Assembly: GCA_022828595.1 (NCBI GenBank)
Contig: JAKGHH010000002.1
Coordinates: 69,040,383-69,104,382, forward strand
Length of the DNA stretch: 64,000 nucleotides
Reading direction: 5' to 3'
DNA from: Nelumbo lutea
Lineage: Eukaryota; Streptophyta; Magnoliopsida; Proteales; Nelumbonaceae
Positions 11,520 through 23,186 of this stretch are shown piece after piece (the stretch's first letter is position 1; the number at the start of each line of letters is the position of its first letter). Position numbers and translations under genes: made by a program. The notes beneath the pieces were generated by a model that worked only from the letters and a program-made list of their open reading frames with translations, ran no database searches and was not told the origin of the DNA.

Positions 11520-13260
11520 ACGCCACTCCGAACAAGAGCAACCTTAAAAGTCTTCTTGCAGCATATCATCTTGTCCAACTCCTTCCTCATTCCACACCTC
11601 TCCTCCTCCCCCAACTACGATCTTCTTCAAGATTTCTTCCCTCTTGCTTCTTTCAAATGCTTTGAAAGCCTTTCTAGCAAATTCCTGTCCACCCCAATAA
11701 AACAAACCTAAGCTCTTGCCCACCCTAACATCCCTATCTCTACTTTTGCCCCCTTCTCACCATCTCTATTATCCCCTTCCCCCTTATCCTCAAACTCTGA
11801 CCTTGACTCCAAACCTTCTTTAGTAGCCAATGTCCGTTGCAACTCAACACCTTCTGAATCTTGGCACTTGGTTCCCCGGATCTCAGCAATTTTCACCTTC
11901 AGAGCCTTGTCTTTTAAGCCTTTTTTCTTATAAACTTTCTTGAATTTATTAGTAGGACCGGCACCAACCAAACCATTTTTCAAGTACGAAAATACTTTTG
12001 GCATGTGAATAAGCTGGAACTTGCTCGGCTCTCTTGCTCTCTCGAAGTCTGAAGCAGCAGCCTCCCTCTCCTTGGCCTCAGAATTCCTTTTCCGGCCTAA
12101 GTCAACTCTAAGCAAAACCCAATCGGGACTTCAAAACATAAACGCTCTTCTCGAACTTCTGACCCACCACTCTCATCTTTTTTGCCTACTTCAGGCTACT
12201 TGTTACCGACTTCTTGGTTTTCCCTCCTTCGAGTTCCTCCCCTCCTCTCCACCCCTTCTAAGGACTTTCATCCCCCCTTACAACCTCCCCTTCTTTACCT
12301 AACCCAGCCTCCTTTCCTCCCCTTTCTCCCTCAACCCTCCAATCTCCCAACACTTCCCCCCTTGGGACGAGAACAGCTTCATCGCATGCAGATCAACAAA
12401 TCCCCTTCTCATCGGGTTGGCTCTCCTTATTCTTCAGGCTCACAGTTTTTCTTCCAGAATTGTCATAATGGGAATGACCCAAAACCCATTCGTCCACCTT
12501 GCCAGTTCGAAGCCTGTGGAGATCCCTTTTTTCTCTTTCTCCTCTTGAACTGCAAAACCTTGGTCCCAAATCCTTTGCCCTGCCTTTATTTTGTTGTGCC
12601 TAATACCACTGCAAACCCTCTTAAACCTCAATATCAAGGAGTGGTCCCCACTCTCAGTACCTGAAGTCTCAAACCAACCCTGTGACCCTTCGCATATCCC
12701 CTCAATCCCTTGTTCCTTCCCCCCACCCCACATTGTCTTCCTCATTTGAACGACCCTTCAGCTTCCCCTCTTCAACAAAGCAATCCTGAAGCTCCAGCAA
12801 AAGGTAGAACTAAAATCCTTGGGTTGCATTTCTCACCAGCGTAAGCCAGAACTAAACAATCTGGAATGACAGAGACCTCATCGACCTCCACCAAAATTCT
12901 CACAATGTCGATCTTCTCCCAGCTACTACTCCTTTCATCAGCAGTCAAAAATTTACCACAGGCTTCCCCAATCATTCCCAAAGAATCATCACTCCATGCA
13001 TGCAGGGGGATTCCCGAACTCCAATCCACATCACCCTCCTTCTTTTGCCTTCTTTTAACAGACCTGCCGCTGGAAACCACCAGCTGAAGCATAAACCAGA
13101 ACCCCTGCTTAACTTAGCTTCGGATTCCAGAATCCACTCTGCCCCCTTCCTGCTATGAAACACATAAACAAGAACAGTCCCTCGTTCAGCCTTCTGACAC
13201 CCAAGGTTCTGTCCTCACCCCATTCAAGAAAATATAACTTTGACCAAGACAATGTTAAGA
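11520..13260 (-). mobile_element. L1 LINE ORF1 fragment (DUF4283-like)
   Basis: Minus-strand translation near 12800-13160 gives VYVFHSRKGAEWILESE, then GIPLHAWSDDSLGMIGEACG and VRILVEVDEV. This is the standard layout of plant L1 ORF1: an RNA-binding-like fold, the G-IPLH-WS...IG---G linker and the AR-LVE strand. Downstream (12440-11700) follows a basic, lysine/glutamate-rich tail. The frame is broken several times, so this is a dead relic. No endonuclease or reverse transcriptase follows on this strand. The antisense proline-rich open frames at 12021-12664 are shadows of this region. Confidence 0.75.
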
Positions 13261-13264
13261 ACCA

Positions 13265-14760
13265 CGTAGACCCTATGTTTTACAATTCTAGTAGAATATT
13301 TCAGAACGTTTCCAAGAGAGAATATTTGTACAAAATCTGTATATGCTGTGCAGAAACAGGAAAAAAGAGAAGAAAAGAATGTGAAAAAAGAAAGGAAGGA
13401 GAGAATAACAGAACCATGAACAGGCCTGCCAACCTAAGAGAATAACCTTTTCTTGATCAGTAATTGAGAAGAATAACTTAATCTTTCAGCCAGACAGGCC
13501 TCTTTATATAGATTTCTTATAACCAACTAAAATTATAAGAGAACCCCTGTTTATGAAAATATTGTGATTCCTAAACTACCCCAATTAAGTATCAATGAAA
13601 AGACACAAACACCCCCAGGTCTAAATAAGAATACACAGAATACAAATAAAGAAAATAAATAAGAGCTACTCTCTAACACTACCCCTCAATCTGGTATCTA
13701 AATGTCAAATAGACCCTGCTTGTTAACAAGGAAGTTATTCGAGGTCGATGTAGTGCCATGGTGAGCATCACCACTCAAAATTTTTTCTCTGATGAAATGG
13801 ATGTCAGCTCTGATATGCTTTGTCCTTTCATGGACAACAGGGTTTTGACACAATGCATCCAGAAGCTTGGTTATCATAGTGGAGGTGCATTGGTAGTGTG
13901 ACTAGTATCACTGTAATCCCCATCTCCTCAAGTAGATTCTTGAGCCATACTAGCTCACTTATATGATTCATCATCTATATTCTGCTTCCACACTGGATTT
14001 AGATACCACATTCTTCTTCTAGCAGAATGTGAAATACCCTATAGTAGATAGTCAATCTCTAGGTGAACTAACCCAATCTACGTTAGTAAAACCAGATATG
14101 GTCAAGTATCCATGATCCCTATATATCACTCTTAATTCTGGTGAGCCTTTCAAGTACTTTAACACTCAAAATACCATTTTAACATTAGGTACCCTAGGTG
14201 AGCTAATAAATTGACTAATAAAATTGACAACAAATAATATGTCTAGATGAGTGGTTAAGTAATTCAGCTTTCCAACTAACCATCTATACTATGTTGGGTC
14301 ATCTAGCAACTCTGCCGGATCCAATGCAAGCTTAGTGTTTGGATACATGGGCATTGCTACAGACCAACACCCCATCATACCTGTCTCCCCAATTTAATCG
14401 AGTGTGAACTACTATGATACTCTCCTCTATTTTTATCTTTTTGGGTATTGTCCCTTTGCAGCTGTTGAATCAATAAACCTTTTATGTTTTATCATATAAA
14501 AATACCAAAACCAAATAAATTCCTTAAAACAGTGCAGGTGAGACCAAGGTATGATATGATATACCCGATACAAAACATATCATATCAATATTTTAAACCT
14601 TGTATATAGATAGCGAACTTAATGATTTCTTCTCCCAAAAAAGCGTTTTAACTTTCTAAGATGTTTGGTATGAACTTGTGTTGTAAAGGCAACTTCAGAT
14701 CAGCATTAACCTGAGAGTCACTTCCTTTAATTAAAATATCATCTTATATACCAGCGGGAC
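13265..14760 (-). mobile_element. Ty1-copia relic: RT end, RNase H and 3-prime LTR
   Basis: Minus-strand reading from 14760 downward gives GSDSQVNADLKL, then broken RNase H, ending NPVVHERTKHIRADIHFIRE, the typical C-terminal copia RNase H block (NPVFHERTKHIE-DCHF-R). A purine tract (TTGAGGGGTAG, 13679-13689) is followed by an LTR beginning TGTTAGAGAGTAGCTC at 13678 and running to about 13270. The 5-prime half and 5-prime LTR are absent. Many stops and shifts; inactive. A 58-bp MITE-like foldback (14545-14602) interrupts the reverse-transcriptase part. Confidence 0.75.
14545..14602. repeat. 58-bp foldback of the CAAGGTTTAAA hAT-like family
   Basis: Begins CAAGGTATGATATGATATAC and ends ATATCAATATTTTAAACCTTG, inverted repeats of each other with a tiny loop. 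The ends match those of the 1.06-kb element at 19427-20488. No target duplication is visible. It lies within the copia relic. Confidence 0.5.
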
Positions 14761-15099
14761 AATGCTTAACCTAGCTGACATCCCACTTGCACTTCTATTT
14801 ATATTAAAAAAACAAAAGAAGTACAATGGGCCATCATACCCCTGATCATCCCAAATTAATAAAAGAAATAACCTCAAGGTCACAAAAGACAGCAATAAAA
14901 CTAGAAAATAAAACATTGGTAAAACATCAATAAATGCTGGAATTTATCACTCAACAACTTCAAAAACTCTAATTTTGTAAAAATATGTATTAACTTCAGT
15001 AATATTAGAGTGCAGCATTTAATTAAGATTTTAGACTAAATCAAAGAATTTGGTGTAAGATTTTCTTTTTAATTGTTAACACTGTAGCTTTATTAATTG

Positions 15100-15690
15100 T
15101 AGTAAAAGAATGCTATGTAATATGTACACAAGGGTTTGTCTTTTGTTAGACTAGATTTCACTACCTAACCCCTTCTCAATACTGACTTTAAATAGAACAG
15201 GTACCCCCAAAACATCTATTCCTTGTCTTGCAACTGAATCAACTACATTGTTAGCTATTCTTGGCACCTATTGGATTGTTGCTCCCAACTCCCTTACTAG
15301 GATGATGCTTATCTCTCTCAAAGTGTACCTGTAATTCCATGTTCCTTGATAGTTATTCCTTAACCATCCCACAACTCGAGAATTTCCTTGAGTATTGTAT
15401 AATTCAACTTTAACCTTTTACTCATCTTTAAGCCTTGTAGGACAGCCATCAACTCAGCTCTTGTAGAGTCCCCACAGCCTATGTGACCTGAAAAGAGAGC
15501 CATCAATTCAACTCTTGTAGGGAGGTTCCAATAGTTGTCTCTGAGCACACCTCCAATACCTGAATTACTAGGATTAACCAAGGAACACCAATCAAAGCAA
15601 AGCTTCAGTTGATTTTGTCTACAGTGGACTTCTAGACAGAGATGAATGTGCTGCAACCTACCATCCTCTAATAATATCATCTATGGAAAA
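15100..15690 (-). mobile_element. L1 LINE RNase H 3-prime end
   Basis: Minus-strand translation from 15690 gives LCFDWCSLVNPSNSGIGGVL, then ALFSGHIGCGDSTRAELMAV and LQGLKMSKRLKL. This is the DGS--GNPG-SGIGG / FSG--G---S-RAEL-A-LQGL block of the RNase H domain at the end of many plant L1 elements. The first catalytic Asp region is altered (FDWCS) and later parts are frameshifted. 5-prime truncated, dead. Confidence 0.75.
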
Positions 15691-16580
15691 CCACTTTGGT
15701 TTTGTGCTCAGTAAATGTTAGATGCAACTGGTGAAGGACACACTATGATTAGAGGATAATTAATGGCTCGTAAGTTGAATTCCACAATTAGAGGATAATA
15801 GTTGTCTCTAAGGTTCTGATTCTCTTGTACATGATTCAAGCTGGTCTTGGAACTAGGGATAGCAACCCTGTGGAGGAGGTAGAGCATTTCCCTAAAGAGA
15901 GAGTCTGCCACCGTGAAGGAACCACAATCCAGAGCAAATCTCCAAATACAATTTTCAAATGAAAAGGGGGGGGAGAGTACTTTCGATTCCAAAGAGGTGG
16001 GACCAAAAAAAGTGCTCATCCCTAAACATTGGTGGACCATATCTTTAAAATGAAATCTAATTCCCAAGTCTCAATCAAAACTGAATTTCATGCCAACATT
16101 GGAACTCAAATTTGGGACTAATTACAAATTCACATCAAATCTGGGAACCAAATGCACCATATAATTAGGATTTTAGACCAAATCAAAGATTTTGATGAGA
16201 CAACTTTAGCTAACCTTTTCTCCACAACTATAAAAGGGTTAATGGGAGAAGACTGAAAGGTCGATAATAGATGCTCAGTAAAATGTGAAATGTAATTCAT
16301 GGAAGCCAATATAAATGGAAAGCCTTGTATCAATGCCCTTAACTGCAATCTTGGCAAGAGCAATGATGAGGATGCCAATCAGCTATTCTACTCTCATTAA
16401 CCACTTTCGTCCTTTGTTTCACTCATGGTGAAGACCCCCTCCAAAAATATAAAAGTAACGATATAAGATCTCATTTTCTCTCTACTCAGCTATACCTACT
16501 AAAAGAGGAAATATACTGGAAGTGTACCGGAGCTTTTATTCTTTTAGAGTCTTTGGCAACAAGAAAATGCAAGAAATTTC
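15691..16580. other. Unrecognised stretch between two LINE tails
   Basis: The minus strand has open frames at 15708-16067 (119 codons) and 16130-16378 (82 codons). I see no motif in either. The region could be an older repeat or captured DNA. A GGGGGGG run lies at 15966-15972. Confidence 0.35.
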
Positions 16581-16589
16581 AGTGATAAG

Positions 16590-16968
16590 AAAGGCAAAGG
16601 CAAATACACTAATCATCATAACAAACAGTTGGACTTCAGATCGATTGAGGTAGAAAGGGACTCAAAAGTAGTTATCTCTTGGGCAAACACAAACAGGCAT
16701 ATCCCATGGACTCTTAGGCATGTGACAAGGGAAGCAGAACAGGTTGCAAAGGACAAAGGGGCAGAATTTAAGTAGATTAGTAGGACTGCAAATGGATTTG
16801 TTGACTCTCTTACTAAGCAAGGAGTTACAAGACAACACTTGTCTTGGGCTTTCTATGTAACTTGGGTACAAGGAAAGCATTTGTCTACCATATATTCATT
16901 GTACTAAGCACCACTGTCACTATTTTCTTTTGAACAAAATAAAACTAAATTTCTGCTGATAAAAAAAT
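16590..16968 (+). mobile_element. L1 LINE RNase H 3-prime end with A tail
   Basis: Plus-strand translation of 16631-16860 reads VERDSKVVISWANTNRHIPW, then TANGFVDSLTKQGVTRQHLS. These are the third catalytic block (E-DS--VI-W) and the C-terminal WV-R-AN---D-LAKQG block of the L1 RNase H. One in-frame TAG interrupts it. It is followed by an untranslated tail and GATAAAAAAA at 16959-16968. 5-prime-truncated insertion. Confidence 0.8.
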
Positions 16969-17643
16969 CATAACTCATTAAGCACAAGAATAGCTCATTC
17001 AGTTCTCAAAATGAGTGATTTCTGTAAAAGCTTTTTTTTCCTATTTTTCTTAAACTAATAAACATAAATTAAAGTGGAATTTGGAATAGCCATCATGACT
17101 ACTTGTAGGTTGTAAAGTAGGGAATATAGCGAGAAGGTTAAGCCATAGAGAGGGTTTTGGTTAGCATTTGAAGTCCAACCATTGAGATCTGTTTTTTGTT
17201 GGCACTTAGCATCAAGCGTTAAAGGGTTTCTAATGTAGGACCAGCTCAACTCTAGTCCCTTAGAGAATGTTGAATCTTCTTTGATCAGAAATTTATAGCT
17301 GTTGATGGCTGTAATGGCTTCTTGAAGGAATAAGAAAGAAAATACAGAGAGAAAGAAGAGAGAAAATACCTGGAATCACTCATTGATTGCCTAGAATCAC
17401 TCTAGGGTATGGGAATCACTCACCATAATTAGCAGAAGCTGAAGAAAACTCAATAAACTTTATTGATTTTTGTGTAAAACGTGCATACATATTCATAGAC
17501 TCTAAACTCAAAATAATCCTAGGAGTCAAACTGTTAGACTCATAATAGTCCTAGGAGTCAAACTATTAGACTCAATAATCCTAGTACGACTCAAATTAAG
17601 TTGTCATATCCTATTTCAATTTAAAGAAGACTCAATAACTCTA
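16969..17643. other. Intergenic with short tandem repeat at 17508-17586
   Basis: No gene recognised. Between 17508 and 17586 the phrase TCCTAGGAGTCAAACT(G/A)TTAGACTC is repeated about two and a half times. The region resembles a retrotransposon LTR in composition but lacks a partner. Confidence 0.4.
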
Positions 17644-17651
17644 ATCTTACT

Positions 17652-18191
17652 TAGAGGTGTAAAACGGGCTGTGTTGGGCTGGCACGAACACGGCCCGCAC
17701 AAAGTGCGGATCGGGCCGTGCCTCCATCCCCTAGGATATGTTGGGCTAGCACAACATGGCCCGAGCCTGGGCCTGGCTGGTCCTTGGGCTAGGTTGGGGC
17801 GTGGAACGTGTCAAAGTTATTTATTTAAAATTTTGAAAAAAAAACTTAAAATTTAACTTTATATGAATTTTGACTATACAATTGCTTATATATACAATAA
17901 TTAAATAAAATAGTATAATAAAATTGAAAATTTTGTTTATTTTATTACTATATTATATACTATATATTATTATATAATTATAACTTTATATAATATATAA
18001 TATATTATATATATAAAACATATATATATGGGTCGTGTCAGCCTGGCCTGCTAACCTAAAACCCCAAGCCCGACAAGGCCCATCGGCCCATACAAATCGT
18101 GCTAGGCCGCGGCACGGCCCGTGGACCATCGGGTTGGGTTGGCTCAAAATCGTGCCGGGCCGCGGGCGGCACAGCTCGATTTACACCTCTA
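17652..18191. mobile_element. GC-ended hAT MITE with exact 8-bp target duplication
   Basis: Begins TAGAGGTGTAAAACGGGCTG and ends with the inverted counterpart ...CGATTTACACCTCTA. The flanks are ATCTTACT at 17644-17651 and again at 18192-18199, a perfect 8-bp duplication. Both arms are rich in GGCCCG/CGGGCC motifs, while the middle (17820-18030) is almost pure AT. No coding capacity. Confidence 0.88.
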
Positions 18192-18389
18192 ATCTTACTT
18201 ATGCAATGACTCTAAAATTTTAAACATAAACAAACTATAAATAAACAATCAAACCCTATTATTGGACCCTACAGAAACCTCTTTTTCAAGAATGGGAAGG
18301 GGTAGGAGTAGATGAAGTCAAATAATGGAAATTTAGCTTTGCAAAAATCTATCCTTCATGTATTGAGAACCTAAATGGGTTTTATCTAG

Positions 18390-19010
18390 GAAATAAGGGC
18401 GTCCAAATAGGTTAGGCAGAGAGGAAAAAGCAGATAAAGAATTGGAGGGGTGATTAGAAATGAGGAAAGTAATATTTGTGCCTTATTTTCAGGTCCAATT
18501 GAGCAAAATGATGTGGCTACAGAAGAATTTTTAGCTGCTGTCTTTGGCCTTGAGAAAGCCAAGGAGTTGGGATTTGAAAGGCTAAACATTGAAGGACATT
18601 CCAAAGTGGTGGACTAGTTGAGCAAAATGATGTGGCTACAGAAGAATTTTTAGCTGCTGTCTTTGGCCTTGAGAAAGCCAAGGAGTTGGGATTTGAAAGG
18701 CTAAACATTGAAGGACATTCCAAAGTGGTGGACTAGTTAAAGAAAGAGGAGTCTCTTGGCACCTAAGGAACGACCTTAGGAGGTACAAATGGCTTTCTAG
18801 GGACATGTCGGTCAGAAGATCTACCAACTGTTTGGTGGATGGTCTTGCTAAGCAAGGTGTACAAAGACAGTCTATGTTTTGGGCTCAGTTGTAATGCTTG
18901 GGGTTTAGACACTGGTGCCTATTTGTATCCTCCACAACTTCTTGTTGTACTTCATTATTTTTTCTTAATGAATTAATTTTCTGAGTTGCTGATCAAAAAA
19001 TAAAAAACAA
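18390..19010 (+). mobile_element. L1 LINE RNase H 3-prime end with internal duplication
   Basis: Plus-strand translation shows the RNase H segments ALFSGPIEQNDVATEEFLAA (the usual RAEL is TEEF here) and GFERLNIEGHSKVVD, then, after a frame change, VDGLAKQGVQRQSMFWAQL. The tail ends CTGATCAAAAAATAAAAAAC near 19008. A 119-bp tandem duplication (18499-18736) breaks the frame inside the domain. Dead 5-prime-truncated copy. Confidence 0.8.
18499..18736. repeat. Exact 119-bp tandem duplication within LINE RNase H
   Basis: 18499-18617 and 18618-18736 read as identical copies, starting TTGAGCAAAATGATGTGGC and ending AAAGTGGTGGACTAG. The unit is not a multiple of three, so it shifts frame. Identity of the copies suggests a recent event compared with the decayed LINE around it, or an assembly artefact. 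Confidence 0.85.
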
Positions 19011-20900
19011 AGCAGATAAAGAATTTCCCCAGCATCATTGCAGTGCAAATAATCTTATTATTTAACTTTTCTTAAAACAAAAAAGATCCTACAACCACCA
19101 AATCATTAAGGTTTCTTCTACATTGGAAGTAAAGTTGTCACTGTGCTTCTAAACCCCAAAAAAGAATAACTGGTAATTACAAATGAAGATGGAGAAACAT
19201 ATTTCAAAGGTTCTTCCCTACATGACTTCCCAAAGCAATACTTGTCAACATGACCCACCTTCAATTTTATGCCATCAATAAGCTCATCATACAACCCTGA
19301 GATTCCACCAACATGCGTACTCAGCCAATGCCTTACCTCATTACCATTCATTCTAACTCTTCTTTTTACAACCATAGCTTTGCCCCGAGAATTCTTACCA
19401 GTTAATCATACTAAACATGATAAACCCATGGTTTCAAATGTCGCGAAATGTCGCTAATGTTGCCCGACATATGTCGATGTCAAGGCTCACCGACATGAAA
19501 ATGGATGGTAATATAAAAATTACATTATTTTGGTCGACATTTCAGAAATGTCGACCAAATCGATCCAAATAACCAAAAAAATGGCAGTTTTTCCTATGAT
19601 GTCAACAGGATGTCAATAATGTCGATAGGATGTTGACTAATGTATATTAATAATATAAGAGCATATTATATTGTTATAATACAGTATATTAATATAAATT
19701 ATTCCATTAATAATTTCTATTTAATATTTCAAATAAAATATTTATAAAAAAGAATTAACAAAATAAAAAACAAAAGAATAAATTAATTACTTTATAATAT
19801 AAAACATAAAATATTTTTCAAGTAATAAAATATTAACTAGTTAGTATTTTTTAAAATATTTATTAAAATCAGAAAATGTTTATTAAATTTTATAATTAAT
19901 CATATTCTACATTTAATATAAAAAATCAGAATAAATCTATTAAATTTTATACTAAATCATAATTTATTACAAGTTTAGTATTAAAAATCATAATAAATTC
20001 ATTAAGTTTTTAAATGTATCATAATCTTAATACTATAAAAAGGAGAATCAGTTTATTAAATTTATAATAAAACATAATGTATTATAACTTTAATATTTAA
20101 CAAATCAGAATAAATGTATTTCTATTTACTAGTGTGAAATAAATATATTAGAATTTGTAATAAAGCAGAATTAAAAATAAGAAAAGAAAATATCAGATAA
20201 CCTGTAAAAACATCAAAATGCATAATAAAGCAGTAAATCGTCGTTTACTAATTTGTTATTGATCTTACTTTCTTAGCTTTATATAATGGTTGGGAATAAG
20301 ATAATAGTCTAGAAATATGTATTAATGCTTATTTTATCATTTTACAAAATATCATTGCATATTTTAACATATTTCATAATATTTCCACAATGTCTCTAAT
20401 TTTTAAAATATTTCCCCTCGACATTTCCGACATATGTCCTATATTTTGGTGAGCGACATTTCCATCGACATCGACATTTTAAACCTTGGATAAACCTATA
20501 AACCAATTGCCAATAGTCTTTAACAAACAAAGAATCAAGCTCACCTTGTTCTTTGAAACTTGGAAGTGCACCAATTTCCCCCACGCCACTAACAATATTT
20601 CTTTTTTTCCTCTGAATTCTTCAAAGATTTATATTCAAGTGCTTCAAGCTTCTATGCACATGAATAATAATAAGAGGACAAAGAACATTGGAGACTTGAC
20701 AACTTTTAATAGATCAACTTATCTCCACCCACCCCAACCCACCATACAACTGGATACCAAATTGATTTGGAAAAGTACCTCATCCCTAAAAGGAGAGCAA
20801 AGGAATCATATGGAAAATGAACCACCATTAGCCCAAAGACCTTTAGATATTTCAATCTAGAACAGCAACCTCCCCAACCATAATAACCTCATTGTCCAAT
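19011..20900 (-). other. Unrecognised host sequence interrupted by a hAT element
   Basis: Excluding the transposon at 19427-20488, this stretch has minus-strand open frames at 19118-19375 and, beyond the insertion, near 20396-20584, plus a plus-strand frame at 20486-20860. The minus-strand product includes VVKRRVRMNGNEVRHWLSTH, which I do not recognise. It could be LINE ORF1 or an old gene fragment. No function assigned. Confidence 0.3.
19427..20488. mobile_element. 1.06-kb non-autonomous hAT-like element with exact 8-bp target duplication
   Basis: Left end CATGGTTTCAAATGTCG and right end CGACATTTTAAACCTTG are 17-bp inverted repeats with two mismatches. Flanking 8-mers GATAAACC (19419-19426) and GATAAACC (20489-20496) are identical. 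Subterminal regions are packed with CGACAT/ATGTCG motifs on both sides, which look like repeated transposase-binding sites; the core is about 90% AT with no open frame. Confidence 0.88.
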
Positions 20901-21485
20901 AAGTTGATCTCGAGATCTAAAACAAGCTGAAAACATTGTGGAAATTAATCTCAAATGAACCACTTCACAAAAGACCCAAATTATCTACAAATTGAACCGA
21001 AAGTATGGTGAACCTTCAAATACAACCGAAAAAAGTGTGAACTCTCCCCCTCATGCTATTCTAAAGGTAATTCAGTAAAAAAGATTAGTAAAGATTGTGA
21101 AGCATAAGTATTCCTATCTCATGCCTCTAAAGTTTCTAAAGAACTCATTGAGAAGCCATTCAACAAAATGGAGAAAAAGGAGACAGATGCAGAATTTAAT
21201 GTACCATTTCCATTTAAAACAAAAACCTCAAATTGATAATTAAGGTATTGGGGCATAAACCCTCACCATGTCAATTTTCCACATAAAACCGTTCTCATTT
21301 CACAGTCTAGAGTCCAAAAATTATACAAAATGACTAGACTCACGATGAGGGACACAAAGGATATAATCTTTCATTCTTCACTCTACATGCAGATAGAATT
21401 GGAAGTGTCAAAACTCACTCAATTGGCTTGATCTCGATGTCATTACTCATTAGAAGGCTTATTTGATTATTACAAGTCCAAGATC
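20901..21485. other. Intergenic, no gene seen
   Basis: Moderately AT-rich sequence without coding frames over 60 codons, repeats or recognisable transposon ends. Confidence 0.4.
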
Positions 21486-21489
21486 ATAG

Positions 21490-22000
21490 AATTTGGACAT
21501 GAACTGATTAATTGAGCAAATTATGGCCAATTTACAGGTAGCCCAGAAATCTATGACAAGATTTTTTCTCTTTTGTTATTTTGAGTTTTGAATTAGAGTT
21601 TTAGCAGCTTTAGGATTTACTTTGGTTGGTAGTTGTTTCGGAAGTTGCTACCTTATTAGAAATTTGTGAAAAGTTGTAATTTGTCAAGAAAGCGATTTTC
21701 AAACGTTTTTAGTTCTGATCAGTTTTTATGCCAGTCCAACTACAAATGTGTGATTAGAAAAATTCAGTCCATCCAAGGTCTATATCATTGCTATAAAAGA
21801 GGAAGATGAGAATCTGGAATGAAGTTTTGCCTTTGGCTTAGTTTTCTTTGGTGTTAATATCAAATTTTTTTATGGTGTTGATTCCTTCAAGAAGCTATCA
21901 CTAAGTGTTGACTGATTGACTCCTAGAGAAGCCTAGAGTTTGATTCCTACATTACTCTTCTTCTCTTTTTCCAAGTTTAGGTCCATCTTATATCAATTTG
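21490..22000 (+). repeat. Possible gypsy-type LTR relic
   Basis: The composition follows a typical plant LTR: T-rich middle, a TATA-like GCTATAAAAGAGG at 21791-21803, then a CT-rich leader ending CATCTTATATCAA. It is followed at 22000-22013 by TTGATATAAAAGCAGG, a decayed match to the tRNA-Met primer-binding site. No second LTR or proteins are present, so confidence is low. Confidence 0.35.
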
Positions 22001-22013
22001 ATATAAAAGCAGG

Positions 22014-23186
22014 AACTAGGAAGTTCTAAATCAGATAAGTACAAGAGAAGTTAGTCCCACAACACATCAAGAATTTGCCTGTCTAAAAATAAATGATACT
22101 AAAAAGAGATTTCGGCACTAAATTGTGACCATGGGCTATGAGTGTCTTCATCCTTGAAAATAGCACTGCAGCATTGAATCTGTACATATACTTCTAATAA
22201 TGTTGCTTGGCCTTAAATCCATGAAATATTCTTTTTTTTTCAGATAAGTGCAATGAAATCAGTGATCCAGATAGGCTGAAGAGCTTACCTTTTTATAATC
22301 AAATCTTCAATGGCACTTCTTACAGAAGTCCTCTGTGAAACCATCAGACATTAGGGTTCTATTCCCTCTCAGCTCTTCCATGGCTTGGAGAACTTCAGTA
22401 GTTCATTATGTTCAAAGAGAAATGGAGAAATTCAATGATTCTCAATGATATAGCTGTGATAAAACAATACCTCAAAGGATAGAAAGATGTTTCATGAAGC
22501 GAACAAAAATAATGAACTGGCTATCGTTGGAGCCACAGATATAGCTTATAAGTTTCCATTATTTTATGACCGCCAAGCAGAAGAGGAAAGATAGATCTTA
22601 ATGACCCAGAACCTGACCAATTCAATTCTCCAATGCAACTCCTCGTACCACCAACAAAGATATCTCCAAATGGGCCCAAAACGACTGAAGTTATCTTTTG
22701 AAAGACTTTTAAGTCCCATTTTACCAAAATAGGAACACTAATGCAGTATAGTTGATTAACTGAATCTAGCTGAAATTGAAGCAAAGACTGCTCTCACAAA
22801 ACTTTTCACAAGCTCTGCGAATCAAGATTGCTTATTTGCTTCAAAGCTATTAACCCAGCAAAAATGACAGAATAAATAAAAGAAAGTCGCAAATAAGCTA
22901 ACCTTTAGAGACCCTTTTAAAGAAAAGAGAGACCAAGAACACATTATAGTATGCCACAGAACATATACAGAAATTCATTAGATATCAAATCCATATAACC
23001 CTAAAATCATGCATATCATCATGTAGCCACAAATTTGGCTGGGAAAAGAAAAGAAAAAATACCACATCACTTATCAGGAAATTACAGCGCTACCATCGAT
23101 CCACCCACAACCAATTAGATATTTAGAACATCTCCAAGAATGAATTGAGTGTGGAGAAGATCAAGAAAGAGGAAAACCCATGTTAC
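22014..23186. other. Intergenic and probable 3-prime region of the downstream NHL gene
   Basis: No protein family recognised. The minus-strand frame at 22521-22784 (87 codons) has no motif. The last few hundred bases before 23186 are presumably the 3-prime UTR of the minus-strand NHL gene. I did not find a decisive polyadenylation signal. Confidence 0.4.

Noticed and set aside
12021..12664. Two overlapping proline-rich plus-strand frames (93 and 160 codons)
   Set aside because: Antisense to a recognisable LINE ORF1 region; composition follows the basic, lysine/glutamate-rich opposite strand.
15708..16378. Minus-strand frames of 119 and 82 codons as a possible gene
   Set aside because: No recognisable motif, no splice structure that joins them, and they are flanked by LINE tails; left as unrecognised.
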